Source: CAVQCX01 sp963775335
GTDB taxonomy: Bacteria; Pseudomonadota; Gammaproteobacteria; Chromatiales; Chromatiaceae
Reading direction: 5' to 3'
Length of the DNA stretch: 64,000 nt
Assembly: GCA_963775335.1 (NCBI GenBank)
Contig: CAVZIJ010000003.1
Coordinates: 434,001 to 498,000 of the forward strand
This document shows, piece after piece, positions 1-12,052 of the stretch. The notes under the pieces were generated by a model. It was not told the DNA's origin, searched no databases, and saw only the letters and a list, made by a program, of their open reading frames with translations. A program made the position numbers and the translations under genes. Within the stretch, counting starts at the first letter, position 1. Each line of letters opens with the position of its first letter.

Positions 1-1
1 C

Positions 2-961
2 CTGCTCGAGCTGGTTTCGATACTGCTCATCGCAGCGGCCCTGTGCTTCACATTCGGGAGCTGGGTCGGGGATATGCGGCAGGGTAGGGCGATCCTCGCT
101 GCGATGACCCTGATCTTCACGGCCCTGCTGGCCGTGTGCGTTTGGGCGGAACAATCGGGTAACCCGCTATTCGATCGCCTTGGCCTGGCCACCGAGGCGT
201 CGGACCTCCAGGCGGGCGGCAACATGGAGGGAAAGGAGACCCGCTTCGGCGTGGTCAACTCCGCCCTGTGGGCCACGGCAACCACGTCCGCCTCCAGCGG
301 CTCCGTCAACTCCATGCATGACTCTTTCACCCCGATCGGCGGCCTGGTCCCCCTGGCGCTGATGCAGCTCGGCGAGGTCATCTACGGCGGCGTCGGCTCC
401 GGCCTCTACGGCATGATTGTGTTCGCCCTGATCGGTGTGTTCATCGCCGGCCTCATGGTCGGGCGCACACCCGAGTATCTGGGCAAGAAGATCGAGGCCT
501 TCGAGATGAAGATGGCCGTCGTCGCCATCCTGGTGCCGCCCCTGGTCGTGCTGGCGTTCACGGGCATCGCGGTCGTTCTGGACGTGGGTAAGGCCGGTAT
601 CTTGAACCCTGGGGCTCACGGCTTCTCCGAGGCTCTCTACGCCTTTTCCTCGGCCGGCAACAACAACGGCAGCGCCTTCGCTGGCTTGTCGGCCAATACG
701 CCTTTCTATAACACCCTGTTGGGTCTCGCCGTGCTGCTCGCCCGCTATTGGCTGGCTGTGCCGGTGCTGGCCATCGCCGGTGCTCTTGCCGCCAAGAAGA
801 CTGTTCCGGCATCGGCCGGCACCCTGCCCACCCACACGCCGTTGTTCGTGGCACTGCTGGTCGGGACAGTGATCTTGGTCGGCGCGCTCACCTTCGTGCC
901 CGCGCTGGCTCTGGGACCCGTGGTGGAGCACCTCCAGATGATCGGGGCCGGGGCCCGGTAG
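2..961 (+). CDS. kdpA: KdpA, potassium-translocating ATPase channel subunit (5'-truncated by window edge)
   Basis: C-terminal part of KdpA, the inner-membrane subunit that binds and conducts K+ in the KdpFABC high-affinity uptake pump. The frame is open from base 2, so the start lies outside the window. Visible family features are repeated hydrophobic spans, the region around SAFAGLSANTPFYN, and the last repeat ending in a short tail. The stop (TAG) is 69 bp before kdpB, and the order kdpA-B-C-D-E on one strand supports the call. Nothing odd is seen apart from truncation by the window boundary. Confidence 0.95.
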   Translation: MLELVSILLIAAALCFTFGSWVGDMRQGRAILAAMTLIFTALLAVCVWAEQSGNPLFDRLGLATEASDLQAGGNMEGKETRFGVVNSALWATATTSASSGSVNSMHDSFTPIGGLVPLALMQLGEVIYGGVGSGLYGMIVFALIGVFIAGLMVGRTPEYLGKKIEAFEMKMAVVAILVPPLVVLAFTGIAVVLDVGKAGILNPGAHGFSEALYAFSSAGNNNGSAFAGLSANTPFYNTLLGLAVLLARYWLAVPVLAIAGALAAKKTVPASAGTLPTHTPLFVALLVGTVILVGALTFVPALALGPVVEHLQMIGAGAR

Positions 962-1030
962 GTTGGCTCGGATCGGTACGGCGACGGCCGAGGCACTCGG
1001 CGCCCCGCGAGTCCTGTTCGGAGAACCGCG

Positions 1031-3106
<2,076 letters not shown>

Positions 3107-3116
3107 GGTGCCCGAA

Positions 3117-3695
3117 ATGCTGAAACAGCTCAAGCCCGCACTGCTCATGCTGGTGGCGCTGACCGTCCTGACCGGCGTTGCCTATCCGTTGCTGGTGACG
3201 GCGATCGCCCAGACCGTCTTTCCGCACCAAGCCAATGGCAGCTTGATCGCGCGGGGGCACCGGGTGCTGGGCTCGGAATTGATCGGCCAACCTTTCAGCG
3301 ACCCGAAGTATTTCTGGCCCCGTCCCTCGGCGACCAGCCCCATGCCCTACAACGCGGCCTCCTCCAGCGGCTCCAACCTGGGACCGACGAATCCGGCGCT
3401 GAAGGACGCGGTCCAGGCCAGGATCGAGGCCCTGAAGGCGTCCGATCCCGGTAACGTGGAACCCATCCCGGTGGACCTGGTCACCAGCTCGGCGAGCGGG
3501 CTGGACCCGCACATCAGCCCCGCGGGCGCCTATTGGGAGGCGGAGCGCGTGGCGCGTGCCCGCGGGCTGCAAGTCGACGAAGTGCGCGCCCTGATCGTCG
3601 ATCACACGGAGGGTCGGGTGCTCGGCCTCCTGGGAGAGCCCCGCGTGAACGTCCTGGGGCTCAATCTCGCCCTCGACCACCCGGCGAGCCCCTAG
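3117..3695 (+). CDS. kdpC: KdpC, potassium-transporting ATPase accessory subunit
   Basis: Single-span accessory subunit that stabilises the KdpFABC complex. The chosen ATG gives 192 residues, the normal family size; the open frame continues upstream but would add a non-family extension read through the kdpB end. One N-terminal membrane segment (about residues 8-30) is followed by a hydrophilic domain with the family's asparagine/serine-rich stretch around AASSGSNLGPTNPALKD. It ends 10 bp before kdpD, so it is part of the operon. Confidence 0.96.
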   Translation: MLKQLKPALLMLVALTVLTGVAYPLLVTAIAQTVFPHQANGSLIARGHRVLGSELIGQPFSDPKYFWPRPSATSPMPYNAASSSGSNLGPTNPALKDAVQARIEALKASDPGNVEPIPVDLVTSSASGLDPHISPAGAYWEAERVARARGLQVDEVRALIVDHTEGRVLGLLGEPRVNVLGLNLALDHPASP

Positions 3696-3705
3696 ACTGT
3701 GTGTC

Positions 3706-6414
3706 ATGGCAGAGACGGAATCCCGCCCTGATCCCGATGCGCTGCTGGCCCGCATCGAAGCCGACGCCGAGCGTGCCCGCCGGGGAAAGCTGAGGATCTT
3801 CTTCGGGGCCTGCCCGGGCGTGGGCAAGACCTACGCGATGCTGACTGCCGCGCGCGTCCTGCACGACCAAGGCGGTGAGGTGGTGGTCGGTGTGGCCGAA
3901 ACCCACGGCCGCGCCGAAACGGCTCGGCTGCTGGAGGGTCTTGAGCGTTTGCCGCCGAAGTTGGTCACCTACCGTGGGCGGCAGCTCGCCGAATTCGACC
4001 TGGATGCGGCCCTGGCACGCAAGCCGTCGTTGATCCTTGTCGACGAGCTGGCCCATACCAACCTGGCCGGCGCACGTCACCCGAAACGTTGGCAGGATGT
4101 GGAGGAGCTGCTCGCCGCGGGTGTAGATGTGTGGACCACGGTCAATGTGCAGCACCTGGAGAGTCTCAACGACGTGGTCGGGGGCATCACCGGCATCCAG
4201 GTGCGCGAGACCCTGCCCGACAAGGTGTTCGAGCGGGCCGACGAGATCGCCTTGGTGGACCTGCCGCCCGACGAGCTCCTGCAGCGCCTGAAAGAGGGCA
4301 AGGTCTACCTTCCCCACCAGGCCGAGCGGGCCATCCGCAATTTCTTTCGCAAGGGCAACCTGATCGCGTTCCGGGAGCTGTCCCTGCGCCGTACGGCCGA
4401 CCGCGTGGATGCGCAGATGCGCGAATACCGCGCCGATCAGGCCATCCGGGAGGTATGGCAGGCCAAAGAACGATTGTTGGTGTGCGTCGGGCCGGGCGCC
4501 GGCGGCGAGCGCCTGGTGCGTGCGGCGGCGCGTCTCGCAGCCAGTCTGCGAGCCGACTGGATCGCGGCCTATGTCGAGACGCCCAGGCTGCAACGCCTGT
4601 CCGAGCGCAACCGCGACAAGATCCTCAAGACCCTCTCCCTGGCCCGGGAGCTTGGCGCGGAGACCGCCACCCTCTCCGGCCAGGACGAGGCCCAGTCGCT
4701 GCTCGCCTACGCGGTCAGCCGCAATACGTCCAAGCTGGTGGTCGGCAAGAGCCTGCGAACCGGCTTGTCCCGCATCCTGCGAGCACCCCTGTCGGACCGA
4801 CTGTCCGCGCTCGCCGAGGATGTGGATGTCTACGTGGTGGCGCACGAGGACGAGGCCCGCCCGGGCGACAAGGCCGTGGCCATGCCGTTCGACCAGGAGC
4901 GCGAAAGGTCCGGCAAGTCGCGTTGGAGCAACTACGTCTGGGCCGTCGGCGCCTGCGTGACCGTCACCGTGATGGATCAGCTGCCGCTGCCCTGGTTCGA
5001 TCTGGTGAACCTGATCATGTTCTATCTCGTCGCGGTGGTGTGGGTCGCCGCGAGCCAGGGGCGGGGACCCGCTGTGCTCAGCTCCTTACTCTCGGTGGTG
5101 GCGTTCGACTTCTTCTTCGTGCCCCCGCGTTTCTCGCTGACGGTGGCCGACACGCGCTACCTGCTGACGTTTCTGATTATGTTGGCCGTGGCGCTCACCA
5201 TCAGCACGCTGGCGGCCAACCTGCGTTTTCAGGCGCGTGTGGCCAGGCACCGGGAGCAGCGCACGCGCGCCATGAACGAGCTGGGCAGGGAGCTCGCCGG
5301 CGCCCTGGTGGCCGAGCAGATTAGGGAGACCGCGCGGCACCATCTGGAGAGCTTGTTCCAGGCCAGAGTCTGCATCCTTCTGCCGGATGAGCAGGACAAG
5401 CTCCGCGCCCCCGAGGGCATACCGGAATCTGGAGAGCTGCCTCTCAACGTCGCCATCGCGCAGTGGGTGTACGACCACCAGGAGCCGGCGGGGATGGGCA
5501 CCGAGAGCCTGGCGGGGACCCCGGTGCACTATATGCCGCTGAAGGCCCCCATGCGTACACGCGGGGTTCTGGCCCTGCTGCCCAGTCGGAAGCGCCTGCT
5601 CTTCGTGCCGGAGCAGGCCCGCCTCCTGGAGACCATGGCGGGCCAGATCGCTCTGGCCCTGGAGCGCGTGCACTATGTCGAGGTTGCCCGGAACGCTCTG
5701 GTGCGGATGGAGTCCGAGCGACTGCGCAACAACCTGCTCGCGGCCCTCTCGCATGATTTGCGCACGCCTCTGACGATCCTGGCGGGGCTGGCCGATTCCC
5801 TGTCTCTGGCGGGCCCACCGCTGCCCCCGGCGCAGGCTGAGATCGCCCAGGCCATCCGCGCCGAATCCCTGCGCACCAATCTGCTCGTGAGCAACCTGCT
5901 GGACATGGCCCGCCTGCAGGCCGGCAGTATCCGGCTCAAGCGGGAGTGGCAGCCCTTGGACGAAGTGATCGGGGCCGCCCTGCAGAGCCTGGCCGGACAG
6001 CTTGCGCGCCACAGCATCCACGTGGATCTGCCCGCCGATCTGCCGCTGCTGGAATTCGACTCCGTGCTGATGGAAAGGGTGTTCTGTAACTTGCTGGAGA
6101 ATGCCGCGAAATACACGCCCCCCGGAAGTCGGATCGAGATCGCGGCTTATCCGGAGGGCGATGTGGTCGTCATCACGGTGACCGACAACGGTCCCGGTCT
6201 GCCGCCGGGCAAGGACGAGATGCTGTTCGAGAAATTCGCTCGCGGTCAGGATGAAACCTCGGTGACCGGGGTCGGCCTGGGCCTGGCCATCGCTCGGGCC
6301 ATCGTCCAGGCGCACAAAGGGACGATCCGCGCCGGGAACCGACCCGAGGGCGGGGCTCGCTTCATCGTCTCGTTGCCCGCCGGCGAGGCGCCCCCTATGC
6401 CCCCGGAGACCTGA
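3706..6414 (+). CDS. kdpD: KdpD, sensor histidine kinase
   Basis: Membrane sensor kinase that responds to K+ limitation and osmotic state and phosphorylates KdpE. The 902 residues read in family order: N-terminal KdpD domain with a Walker A-like GACPGVGKT (about 36-44), a universal-stress-protein domain (about 250-370), four membrane spans (about 400-500), a GAF-like region, the dimerisation/phosphoacceptor helix with SHDLRTPL (His683), and a HATPase domain with N, G1 and G2 boxes at the end. Its TGA overlaps the kdpE ATG (TGATG), which suggests translational coupling. Confidence 0.97.
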   Translation: MAETESRPDPDALLARIEADAERARRGKLRIFFGACPGVGKTYAMLTAARVLHDQGGEVVVGVAETHGRAETARLLEGLERLPPKLVTYRGRQLAEFDLDAALARKPSLILVDELAHTNLAGARHPKRWQDVEELLAAGVDVWTTVNVQHLESLNDVVGGITGIQVRETLPDKVFERADEIALVDLPPDELLQRLKEGKVYLPHQAERAIRNFFRKGNLIAFRELSLRRTADRVDAQMREYRADQAIREVWQAKERLLVCVGPGAGGERLVRAAARLAASLRADWIAAYVETPRLQRLSERNRDKILKTLSLARELGAETATLSGQDEAQSLLAYAVSRNTSKLVVGKSLRTGLSRILRAPLSDRLSALAEDVDVYVVAHEDEARPGDKAVAMPFDQERERSGKSRWSNYVWAVGACVTVTVMDQLPLPWFDLVNLIMFYLVAVVWVAASQGRGPAVLSSLLSVVAFDFFFVPPRFSLTVADTRYLLTFLIMLAVALTISTLAANLRFQARVARHREQRTRAMNELGRELAGALVAEQIRETARHHLESLFQARVCILLPDEQDKLRAPEGIPESGELPLNVAIAQWVYDHQEPAGMGTESLAGTPVHYMPLKAPMRTRGVLALLPSRKRLLFVPEQARLLETMAGQIALALERVHYVEVARNALVRMESERLRNNLLAALSHDLRTPLTILAGLADSLSLAGPPLPPAQAEIAQAIRAESLRTNLLVSNLLDMARLQAGSIRLKREWQPLDEVIGAALQSLAGQLARHSIHVDLPADLPLLEFDSVLMERVFCNLLENAAKYTPPGSRIEIAAYPEGDVVVITVTDNGPGLPPGKDEMLFEKFARGQDETSVTGVGLGLAIARAIVQAHKGTIRAGNRPEGGARFIVSLPAGEAPPMPPET

Positions 6415-7118
6415 TGGATCCGCTGCGCCCGACTTCGCCCACCGTGGTGCTCATCGAGGACGAGCCCCAGATCCGCCGCTTCGTCCGCACGGGACTTGAG
6501 GCCGAGGGTTGCACCGTGGTGGAAGCCGGAACGGGAGAGCGGGGCCTGGTGGAGGCGGGTACCCGCAAGCCCGATTTGGTGATTCTCGACCTGGGGTTGC
6601 CCGACCGGGACGGCGTCGAGGTGGTGCGGGACCTGCGGGCCTGGACCACCGTCCCGATTCTCATTCTGTCTGCACGGATCGACGAGGCCGACAAGGTGGC
6701 TGCGTTGGACGCGGGGGCGGACGATTATCTGACCAAACCCTTCGGTGTGGCCGAGTTGATGGCGCGGGCTCGGGCGCTCCTGCGTCGGTCGCGTCTGGCC
6801 GGCACCGAGCAGCCGCTTGTGCGATTTGCTGACATCGAGGTGGACCTGCCCCATAGGCGTGTGACCCGTAGCGGGCAGGAGGTGCATCTCACCCCCATCG
6901 AATATCGCCTGCTCGGCCTCTTGATCGCCAATGCAGGCCGGGTATTGACCCACAGGCAGATGTTGCGCGAAGTCTGGGGTCCGAGTCATGCCGAGGACAC
7001 CCATTATTTGCGGGTCTACATGACCGGGCTGCGTCGCAAGCTCGAAGCCGATCCGACATTGCCCAAGCATCTGAAAACGGAGTCGGGCGTAGGCTATCGC
7101 TTTGTGCTGGAGCCGTAA
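6414..7118 (+). CDS. kdpE: KdpE, OmpR-family response regulator
   Basis: DNA-binding response regulator partnered with KdpD; known KdpE proteins activate the kdp promoter. The receiver domain shows the acidic pair in IEDEPQ, phosphoacceptor Asp59 in VILDLGLPD, and the conserved KPF lysine. A C-terminal winged-helix domain follows (about 130-230) with HLTPIEYRLLGLL and a GVGYRF ending. At 234 residues it has full length. It is the last gene of the Kdp operon. Confidence 0.97.
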   Translation: MDPLRPTSPTVVLIEDEPQIRRFVRTGLEAEGCTVVEAGTGERGLVEAGTRKPDLVILDLGLPDRDGVEVVRDLRAWTTVPILILSARIDEADKVAALDAGADDYLTKPFGVAELMARARALLRRSRLAGTEQPLVRFADIEVDLPHRRVTRSGQEVHLTPIEYRLLGLLIANAGRVLTHRQMLREVWGPSHAEDTHYLRVYMTGLRRKLEADPTLPKHLKTESGVGYRFVLEP

Positions 7119-7268
7119 CGGAGGCCATTGGAACGAGATGCATACAGCGGCCATCTGCCGGGCAACGGGGCCGGGGTCGGCTCGGCTCCAGAGCCCGCTA
7201 CTCGCCGTCGCCGCTGGTTTGCCGAGGAAGGTCCGTCGAGGATTTGCCGCAGTCATAGGGCCGAAACC

Positions 7269-7487
7269 ATGCAAGAGCTGAGTCAATTCGAGCTGGATGG
7301 TCTTGAGGAGGTCTCTAGAGGCTCGATCGGCGTCAACACGGCGGACCACGTTTTGCAGCGTCTTCTGTCCTTGGGTTTGATAGAGCAAGTTCAACAGCTG
7401 TGGCTGCCGCTTGAAATGAAACGCACGACGTATCGGATTACGCCAGCGGGGCGCGATGTCTTGAAGGCACGCCCGACGAGTCGATAG
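7269..7487 (+). CDS. Small winged-helix-like protein
   Basis: Encodes 72 residues from the ATG at 7269. The frame is open back to a TTG at 7128, but that part is arginine-rich and low complexity, so the internal ATG is preferred. The pattern NTADHVLQRLLSLGLIEQV followed by TYRITPAGRDVLKA looks like the recognition helix and wing of a MarR/PadR-type winged helix. It sits between kdpE and a Fic gene on the same strand. Its role is unknown; it could be a small regulator or the remnant of a larger one. Confidence 0.5.
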   Translation: MQELSQFELDGLEEVSRGSIGVNTADHVLQRLLSLGLIEQVQQLWLPLEMKRTTYRITPAGRDVLKARPTSR

Positions 7488-7682
7488 GCTATCAGTTCAG
7501 TTCTGATTCTTGGTGGGATCTCAGTCCGACACGCCGCGCTCGACCGGGCGGGAAACCAATCGCAGCCCGACCGCAGCGGGCACGCGAAGCGCGTTCCTCG
7601 ACAGGAACGCCGCCCGCTTCCCGATGCCGGCTCGATTGCCGCGCGCCGAGCTCCTCAGCGGTCCGTTACGGCGCGCCTGCAC

Positions 7683-7777
7683 TGCGGAGAATAAGGATGA
7701 TTTTCTCCGCACTATAAGCGGCGAATGTCTTGCGGAAGCGGCGAATGGCGCCCATAATCTCCGCATGATTAGCGGAG
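7683..7777 (+). promoter_or_regulatory. Clustered CTCCGC/GCGGAG palindromes over the fic start
   Basis: Three nested inverted repeats built on one core lie in 95 bp. TGCGGAGAA (7683-7691) faces TTCTCCGCA (7703-7711). CCGC (7708-7711) faces GCGG (7719-7722). CTCCGC (7759-7764) faces GCGGAG (7772-7777) and brackets the ATG at 7765. This looks like a repeated operator. Because the downstream Fic protein carries a C-terminal helix-turn-helix region, autoregulation is an attractive inference. Confidence 0.6.
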
Positions 7778-8892
7778 GTCACGTTTTCATCTGGCAGCTC
7801 GGCGACTGGCCCGAGTGGCGCTGTGACCTGGGCGCGCTTGCCGGCCCCCTGGCCGAGGTCAGTCGCGCCCAAGGCCTGCTGATGGGGCGCCTGGCCGATG
7901 TCGGCATGGCCCTGCGTGACCAGGCGAGCCTCTCGGCACTCACCGAGGACGTGGTCAAGACCAGCGAGATCGAGGGCGAGCAGCTCAACGTCGCGTCCGT
8001 GCGCTCGAGCATCGCCCGTCGCCTGGGTGTGGACATCGGATCCCTCGCACCCGTGGATCCGCACGTCGAAGGGGTGGTCGAGATGGTGGTCGACGCCACG
8101 GCCAACTGCGAGGCTCCTGTCACCCGCGAGCGACTGTTCGGCTGGCATGCGGCGCTATTTCCCACCGGCTGCTCTGGCCTCAGCGAGATCAGGGTCGCCG
8201 GCTGGCGGGACGATGCCAGCGGTCCCATGCAGGTGGTGTCCGGCCCCATCCGCCGTCAACGGCTGCACTTCGAGGCACCTCCAGCGGATCGCTTGGCAGC
8301 TGAAATGGCCCGGTTCCTTGAAAGGATCAACGCGGCGACGGGTGAGCCGCCGCTCATCAAGGCCGGACTGGCCCACCTGTGGTTCGTCACCCTGCATCCC
8401 TTCGACGACGGCAACGGCCGCATCGCCCGCGCCATCGGCGATCTGCTGTTGGCACGTGCCGACGGCAGCCCGCAACGCTTTTACAGCTTTTCGGCGCAGA
8501 TCCGGCGGGAGCGCAAGGCCTACTACGACATTCTGGAGCGCACCCAGCGCGGGACGCTCGACGTCACCGAGTGGCTCGCCTGGTTCCTCGAAACCCTGCA
8601 TCGCGCCATCGATCAGGCGCAACACACCCTCGATGCCGTTCTGGTGAAGGCACGTTTCTGGCGTCGTTTCGCAGAAACGCCGATGAACGAGCGCCAGGTG
8701 AAGCTGCTCAACCGTTTGCTGGACGGCTTCGAAGGCAAGCTCACGACCAGCAAGTGGGCGGCCATCGCCAAGTGCTCGCCTGATACCGCCCTGCGCGACA
8801 TCAACGAGCTGCTGGCTCAGGGCGCATTGCGCAAATCCGCCGCGGGCGGGCGCAGCACCAGCTACGAAATGAACGAGCCACCGTCGGCATAG
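7765..8892 (+). CDS. Fic-family protein with N-terminal DUF4172-like and C-terminal HTH regions
   Basis: Fic proteins usually transfer AMP (or another nucleotide moiety) to a target hydroxyl. The 375-residue protein starts at MISGGHVFIWQ, which fits the DUF4172 N-terminus (tryptophan-rich opening); the frame is open further upstream without family resemblance. The Fic core motif is HPFDDGNGRIAR with catalytic His211. The sequence TSEIEG (66-71) fits the (S/T)xxxE(G/N) inhibitory helix placed before the Fic core, so the enzyme is probably auto-inhibited. The last 90 residues contain a helix-turn-helix-like stretch (TTSKWAAIAKCSPDTALRDI). All catalytic residues are present, so it may be active. 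Confidence 0.9.
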   Translation: MISGGHVFIWQLGDWPEWRCDLGALAGPLAEVSRAQGLLMGRLADVGMALRDQASLSALTEDVVKTSEIEGEQLNVASVRSSIARRLGVDIGSLAPVDPHVEGVVEMVVDATANCEAPVTRERLFGWHAALFPTGCSGLSEIRVAGWRDDASGPMQVVSGPIRRQRLHFEAPPADRLAAEMARFLERINAATGEPPLIKAGLAHLWFVTLHPFDDGNGRIARAIGDLLLARADGSPQRFYSFSAQIRRERKAYYDILERTQRGTLDVTEWLAWFLETLHRAIDQAQHTLDAVLVKARFWRRFAETPMNERQVKLLNRLLDGFEGKLTTSKWAAIAKCSPDTALRDINELLAQGALRKSAAGGRSTSYEMNEPPSA

Positions 8893-9193
8893 ATGCGAAT
8901 ACCCGACGACCGACAGTATCGGATCTAGTAACATCGTAAGCGTCCGCCGCGGACCGCCTGGACGGTTACTGCTTGATCCTGTCAAGTGGTCGGTTGACCT
9001 GATCGATGTCGAAGGCGCGGGGGTCGAAGTGGCCGCCGCACTATGCCAACGTGTGCTCGTTGTCCGGATTCGTGGGGGCGCATGAAGTCCGCGTAGCCGA
9101 GCGCTGAGACCGTCAGGGTACGCACATTTTTGTGTGTGTTGGGTGGGTTGGCACTGCGGCGACCGGCTGGTGGATACCAAGGGAAGGTATTTG
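8893..9193. other. Intergenic stretch, no gene recognised
   Basis: About 300 bp between the Fic gene and the truncated cas3. It is out of frame in all readings for any protein I recognise. A possible Shine-Dalgarno (AAGGGAAGG) stands just before the cas3 ATG at 9194. I see no CRISPR repeat here. Confidence 0.5.
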
Positions 9194-11521
9194 ATGGATG
9201 ATGCTCAAGAGACGGCGAGGTATTTTCGCTATTGGGGAAAGGCCGGGAAGGGTGATGCCGCCGAGCACTTCCACCTTCTGGCCTACCATGCGTTGGACGT
9301 CGCGGCCGTCGGCGAAGTGCTTCTGGCCCGCCACCGGCCCTGGCGAGAGATGTTGTCCACGCGGCTTGGGTTGCCCGCGGGCACCTTGAAGGCCTGGCAT
9401 CGTTACTTTCTGGCCCTGCACGACCTCGGGAAATTCAGCTATCGCTTCCAGGGCTTGCGCCGCGACCTGGTGCATAGACTCCAAGGCAAGTCGACACTCG
9501 ACCGCTATACCCAACGCCACGACAGCCTCGGCTGGCTGCTCTGGTCCGAGCACCTGAGCGGCGCCGTCGTCGATGCCGGGCGGCTCGGCACAGAGGCAAA
9601 TCGCTCCTGGCGGCGGGCATTCGACACCTGGATCCAGGCCGTAACGGGCCACCATGGGCAGCCGCCCAAGGATCTGGTGCAGCAACGCGTCCTTGTCGGT
9701 GACCAGTTCCTGCCGGAGGACCGGGAGGCTGCGCGGCAGTTTGTCCTCGCCTGTGCCGACCTGCTGATGCCCGAAACGCCCGCAGGTCCCCTGCCAGATT
9801 CCAACGCTTTCCGCCAGGCCGTCACACCCCTGTCCTGGTGGCTTGCAGGGATCGCCATCCTATGCGATTGGTTGGGCTCGGGACGGGACCCGACAGAGTA
9901 CCGTGCGGACCCGATGCCCTTACCTGCCTATTGGCACGAACACGCATTGCCCTTTGCGGAGCAAGCCCTGGAGCACAGCGGTGTAGTCCCCCTGGAACCG
10001 GTGGGCCGCAGTTTCAGCGCGCTGTTCGCCCCCGATATCGCCAAACCATCTGCCTTGCAGCAAATGGCGGAGCGGATCCCTCTGGAGAGCGGACCCGGCT
10101 TGTATATCGTCGAGGAGGTGACCGGGTCGGGAAAGACCGAGGCAGCCCTGATGCTGGCCCACCGGCTGATCACCGCTGGGAGAGCCGATGGTCTGTACAT
10201 AGGGCTTCCGACCATGGCAACGTCCAACGCCATGTTCAAGCGAATCGTCGAGCGGAAAACACATCTCAAGTTGTACACCGAACGCCCCGCCCTGTTGCTC
10301 TCCCACAGCGCCAGCCGCATGCAGCAGCCGGCCGGGCGGCGAGACCCTTTAACCGCCTCCTACCCGGAAGCCGATTACTCCAAGGACGAGGAAAGCGCCG
10401 CTACCCAGCGCGGCGCCTGGCTGAGCGATCATCGCAAAACGGCGCTGCTTGCGGATCTGGGCGTTGGCACCCTCGACCAGGCACTGCTGGGCGCGATCTA
10501 CTCCCGCCACCAGGCACTGCGGCTCCTGGGGCTTGCCCGCAAGGTCTTGATCGTCGACGAGGTGCATGCCTGTGACGACTACATGCAACGACTGTTGGAG
10601 GGACTGCTGCAGTTCCATGCGGCCATCGGAGGCAGCGCCATCCTGTTGTCGGCCACCTTGCCCGCCGAGAGCCGTCGGCGTCTGGCGGAGGCCTACTGCA
10701 AAGGATTGGGGCGGACGGCGCCGGAGTTGGGTGGCAAAGATTACCCTTTGTTGACGCGCGTCGCCGCGTCGGGGGCCGAGGAGATCCCTTTGCAGACCCG
10801 CCCCGAGGTGGCTCGCCGCGTGCAAGTCCGCCTGGTCCAGGATCGGACCCAGGTCCACGAGCACCTGGCAGCCGCCCACCGTGATGGTCGTTGCGCCTGC
10901 TGGATACGCAACACGGTGGGCGACGCCTTGACCGCGGTCGGCGAGCTTCTCGAGGCGGGCATCCCGTCCGATGCCGTCGATTTGTTCCACGCGCGCTTCG
11001 CCCTGGGCGACCGTTTGGACATCGAGGGCCGGGTTCTCGACCGCTTCGGCCTCGAGAGCGGCCCTGAGCAACGGAGCGGGCGCATTCTTGTTGCCACCCA
11101 GGTAGTGGAACAATCACTCGATCTCGATTTCGACCTGATGGTTTCCGATCTGGCCCCGATAGACCTGCTGATCCAGCGTGCCGGTCGCCTCCGCCGCCAT
11201 CCTCGAACCGCCGACGGGCGATGGACGACCACCAAGGACGGGCGAGGTACGCCGACACTGTACGTCCTCAGCCCCGAGCCCACCGGCGAGCCGAAAACCG
11301 ACTGGTACAGCGCCAGCTTTCCGGCCGCCGCCCATGTCTACAGGGATCACGGCAGGCTCTGGCTGACCGCACGACTGCTGCAGGACCTCGGGGGCATCGC
11401 CACGCCTGACGAGGCCCGGGTGCTGATCGAGGGCGTCTACGGCCCTGGGTTGAAAGGGTCAGGTCTTTCATTCACGCATTGCTTGATTGCAAGACCCCTT
11501 CTTCCGAACGGTCTGGTCTGA
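9194..11521 (+). pseudogene. cas3: Cas3 helicase-nuclease, type I-E, C-terminally truncated
   Basis: Cas3 unwinds and degrades target DNA after Cascade recognition. The N-terminus (RYWGKAGKG, FHLLAYHALDVAAV) follows the type I-E Cas3 pattern. HD-nuclease motifs are visible (HALD at about 32, HDLGK with His76-Asp77, TGHHG), as are Walker A GSGKTEAAL, DEVH in LIVDEVHAC, SAT in LLSATLPAE, and the QRAGRLRRH motif VI. Similarity stops near residue 750 (EGVYG), and the frame then runs through a palindromic repeat before stopping at 11521. The usual C-terminal domain of about 130 residues is missing. No Cascade genes or CRISPR repeats follow, so it is probably non-functional in interference. Confidence 0.88.
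11462..11496. repeat. Palindromic repeat at the cas3 break point
   Basis: GGTCTT (11462-11467) and AAGACC (11491-11496) form a hairpin whose loop holds TTCATTCACG and TTGATTGC. It lies exactly where Cas3 similarity ends. It resembles the GGTCAGGTCTT-type flanks often seen around REP-associated tyrosine transposases, but I cannot confirm the family. It marks a probable recombination or insertion point. Confidence 0.5.
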
Positions 11522-11563
11522 CCGGCACCGACCTGAAGCCTACCGACAAGGCAGTTGGCACCT

Positions 11564-11800
11564 TCATCCATATCGGCCGGCGGACGGGATCGGCTGTGGT
11601 GGGCGTGCGCCCGGCTCAGCGCCACGGTCGGTTCGGGATCGGGGATAGTCGCGGCTAGCCATGATTTCGTCCCGCCGGGCAGCAATGCAGAGCGCACGCT
11701 TGGCCAGGTCGCGGCACTGCGAACAGGTGCGCCAGTCATTATCCGGGCGGGGCTCCTTCGCCTGGCACCATCGGAAGGAGACCAAGGGCGGCCGGCTCAT
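11564..11800 (-). CDS. Small hypothetical protein with Cys-rich motif
   Basis: A 78-residue frame from the ATG at 11800. It contains WRTCSQCRDLAKRALC followed by AARRDEI. This C-x2-C-x8-C arrangement looks like the zinc-binding tail found in some plasmid- and integrative-element proteins; I cannot name the family with certainty. An opposite-strand frame of similar length overlaps, so the coding strand is not secure. It may be the remnant of an integrated element. Confidence 0.35.
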   Translation of the reverse strand: MSRPPLVSFRWCQAKEPRPDNDWRTCSQCRDLAKRALCIAARRDEIMASRDYPRSRTDRGAEPGARPPQPIPSAGRYG

Positions 11801-12052
11801 GTTCAACCACAACGGCGTCGAGTCCGTCAAGAAGAACGCCCCGGACGCGGCAATCGTGGACCTGACCAAGGCTTGACTGGGCCCGACTCGGAGACCTGCG
11901 GACCGCGGCCCCAACATGAGCGGGCAGTAGGGATGGCTGCTCTCGACCCGCAGGAGACATCGTGGGGAGTCAGCAGGTGGTAGCCGCTACCTTCTCTCGA
12001 CTCGTCGCCCCCATGCTGCGCGGTGTGGCAACGGCGGGCTAGGCCCCCGCCC

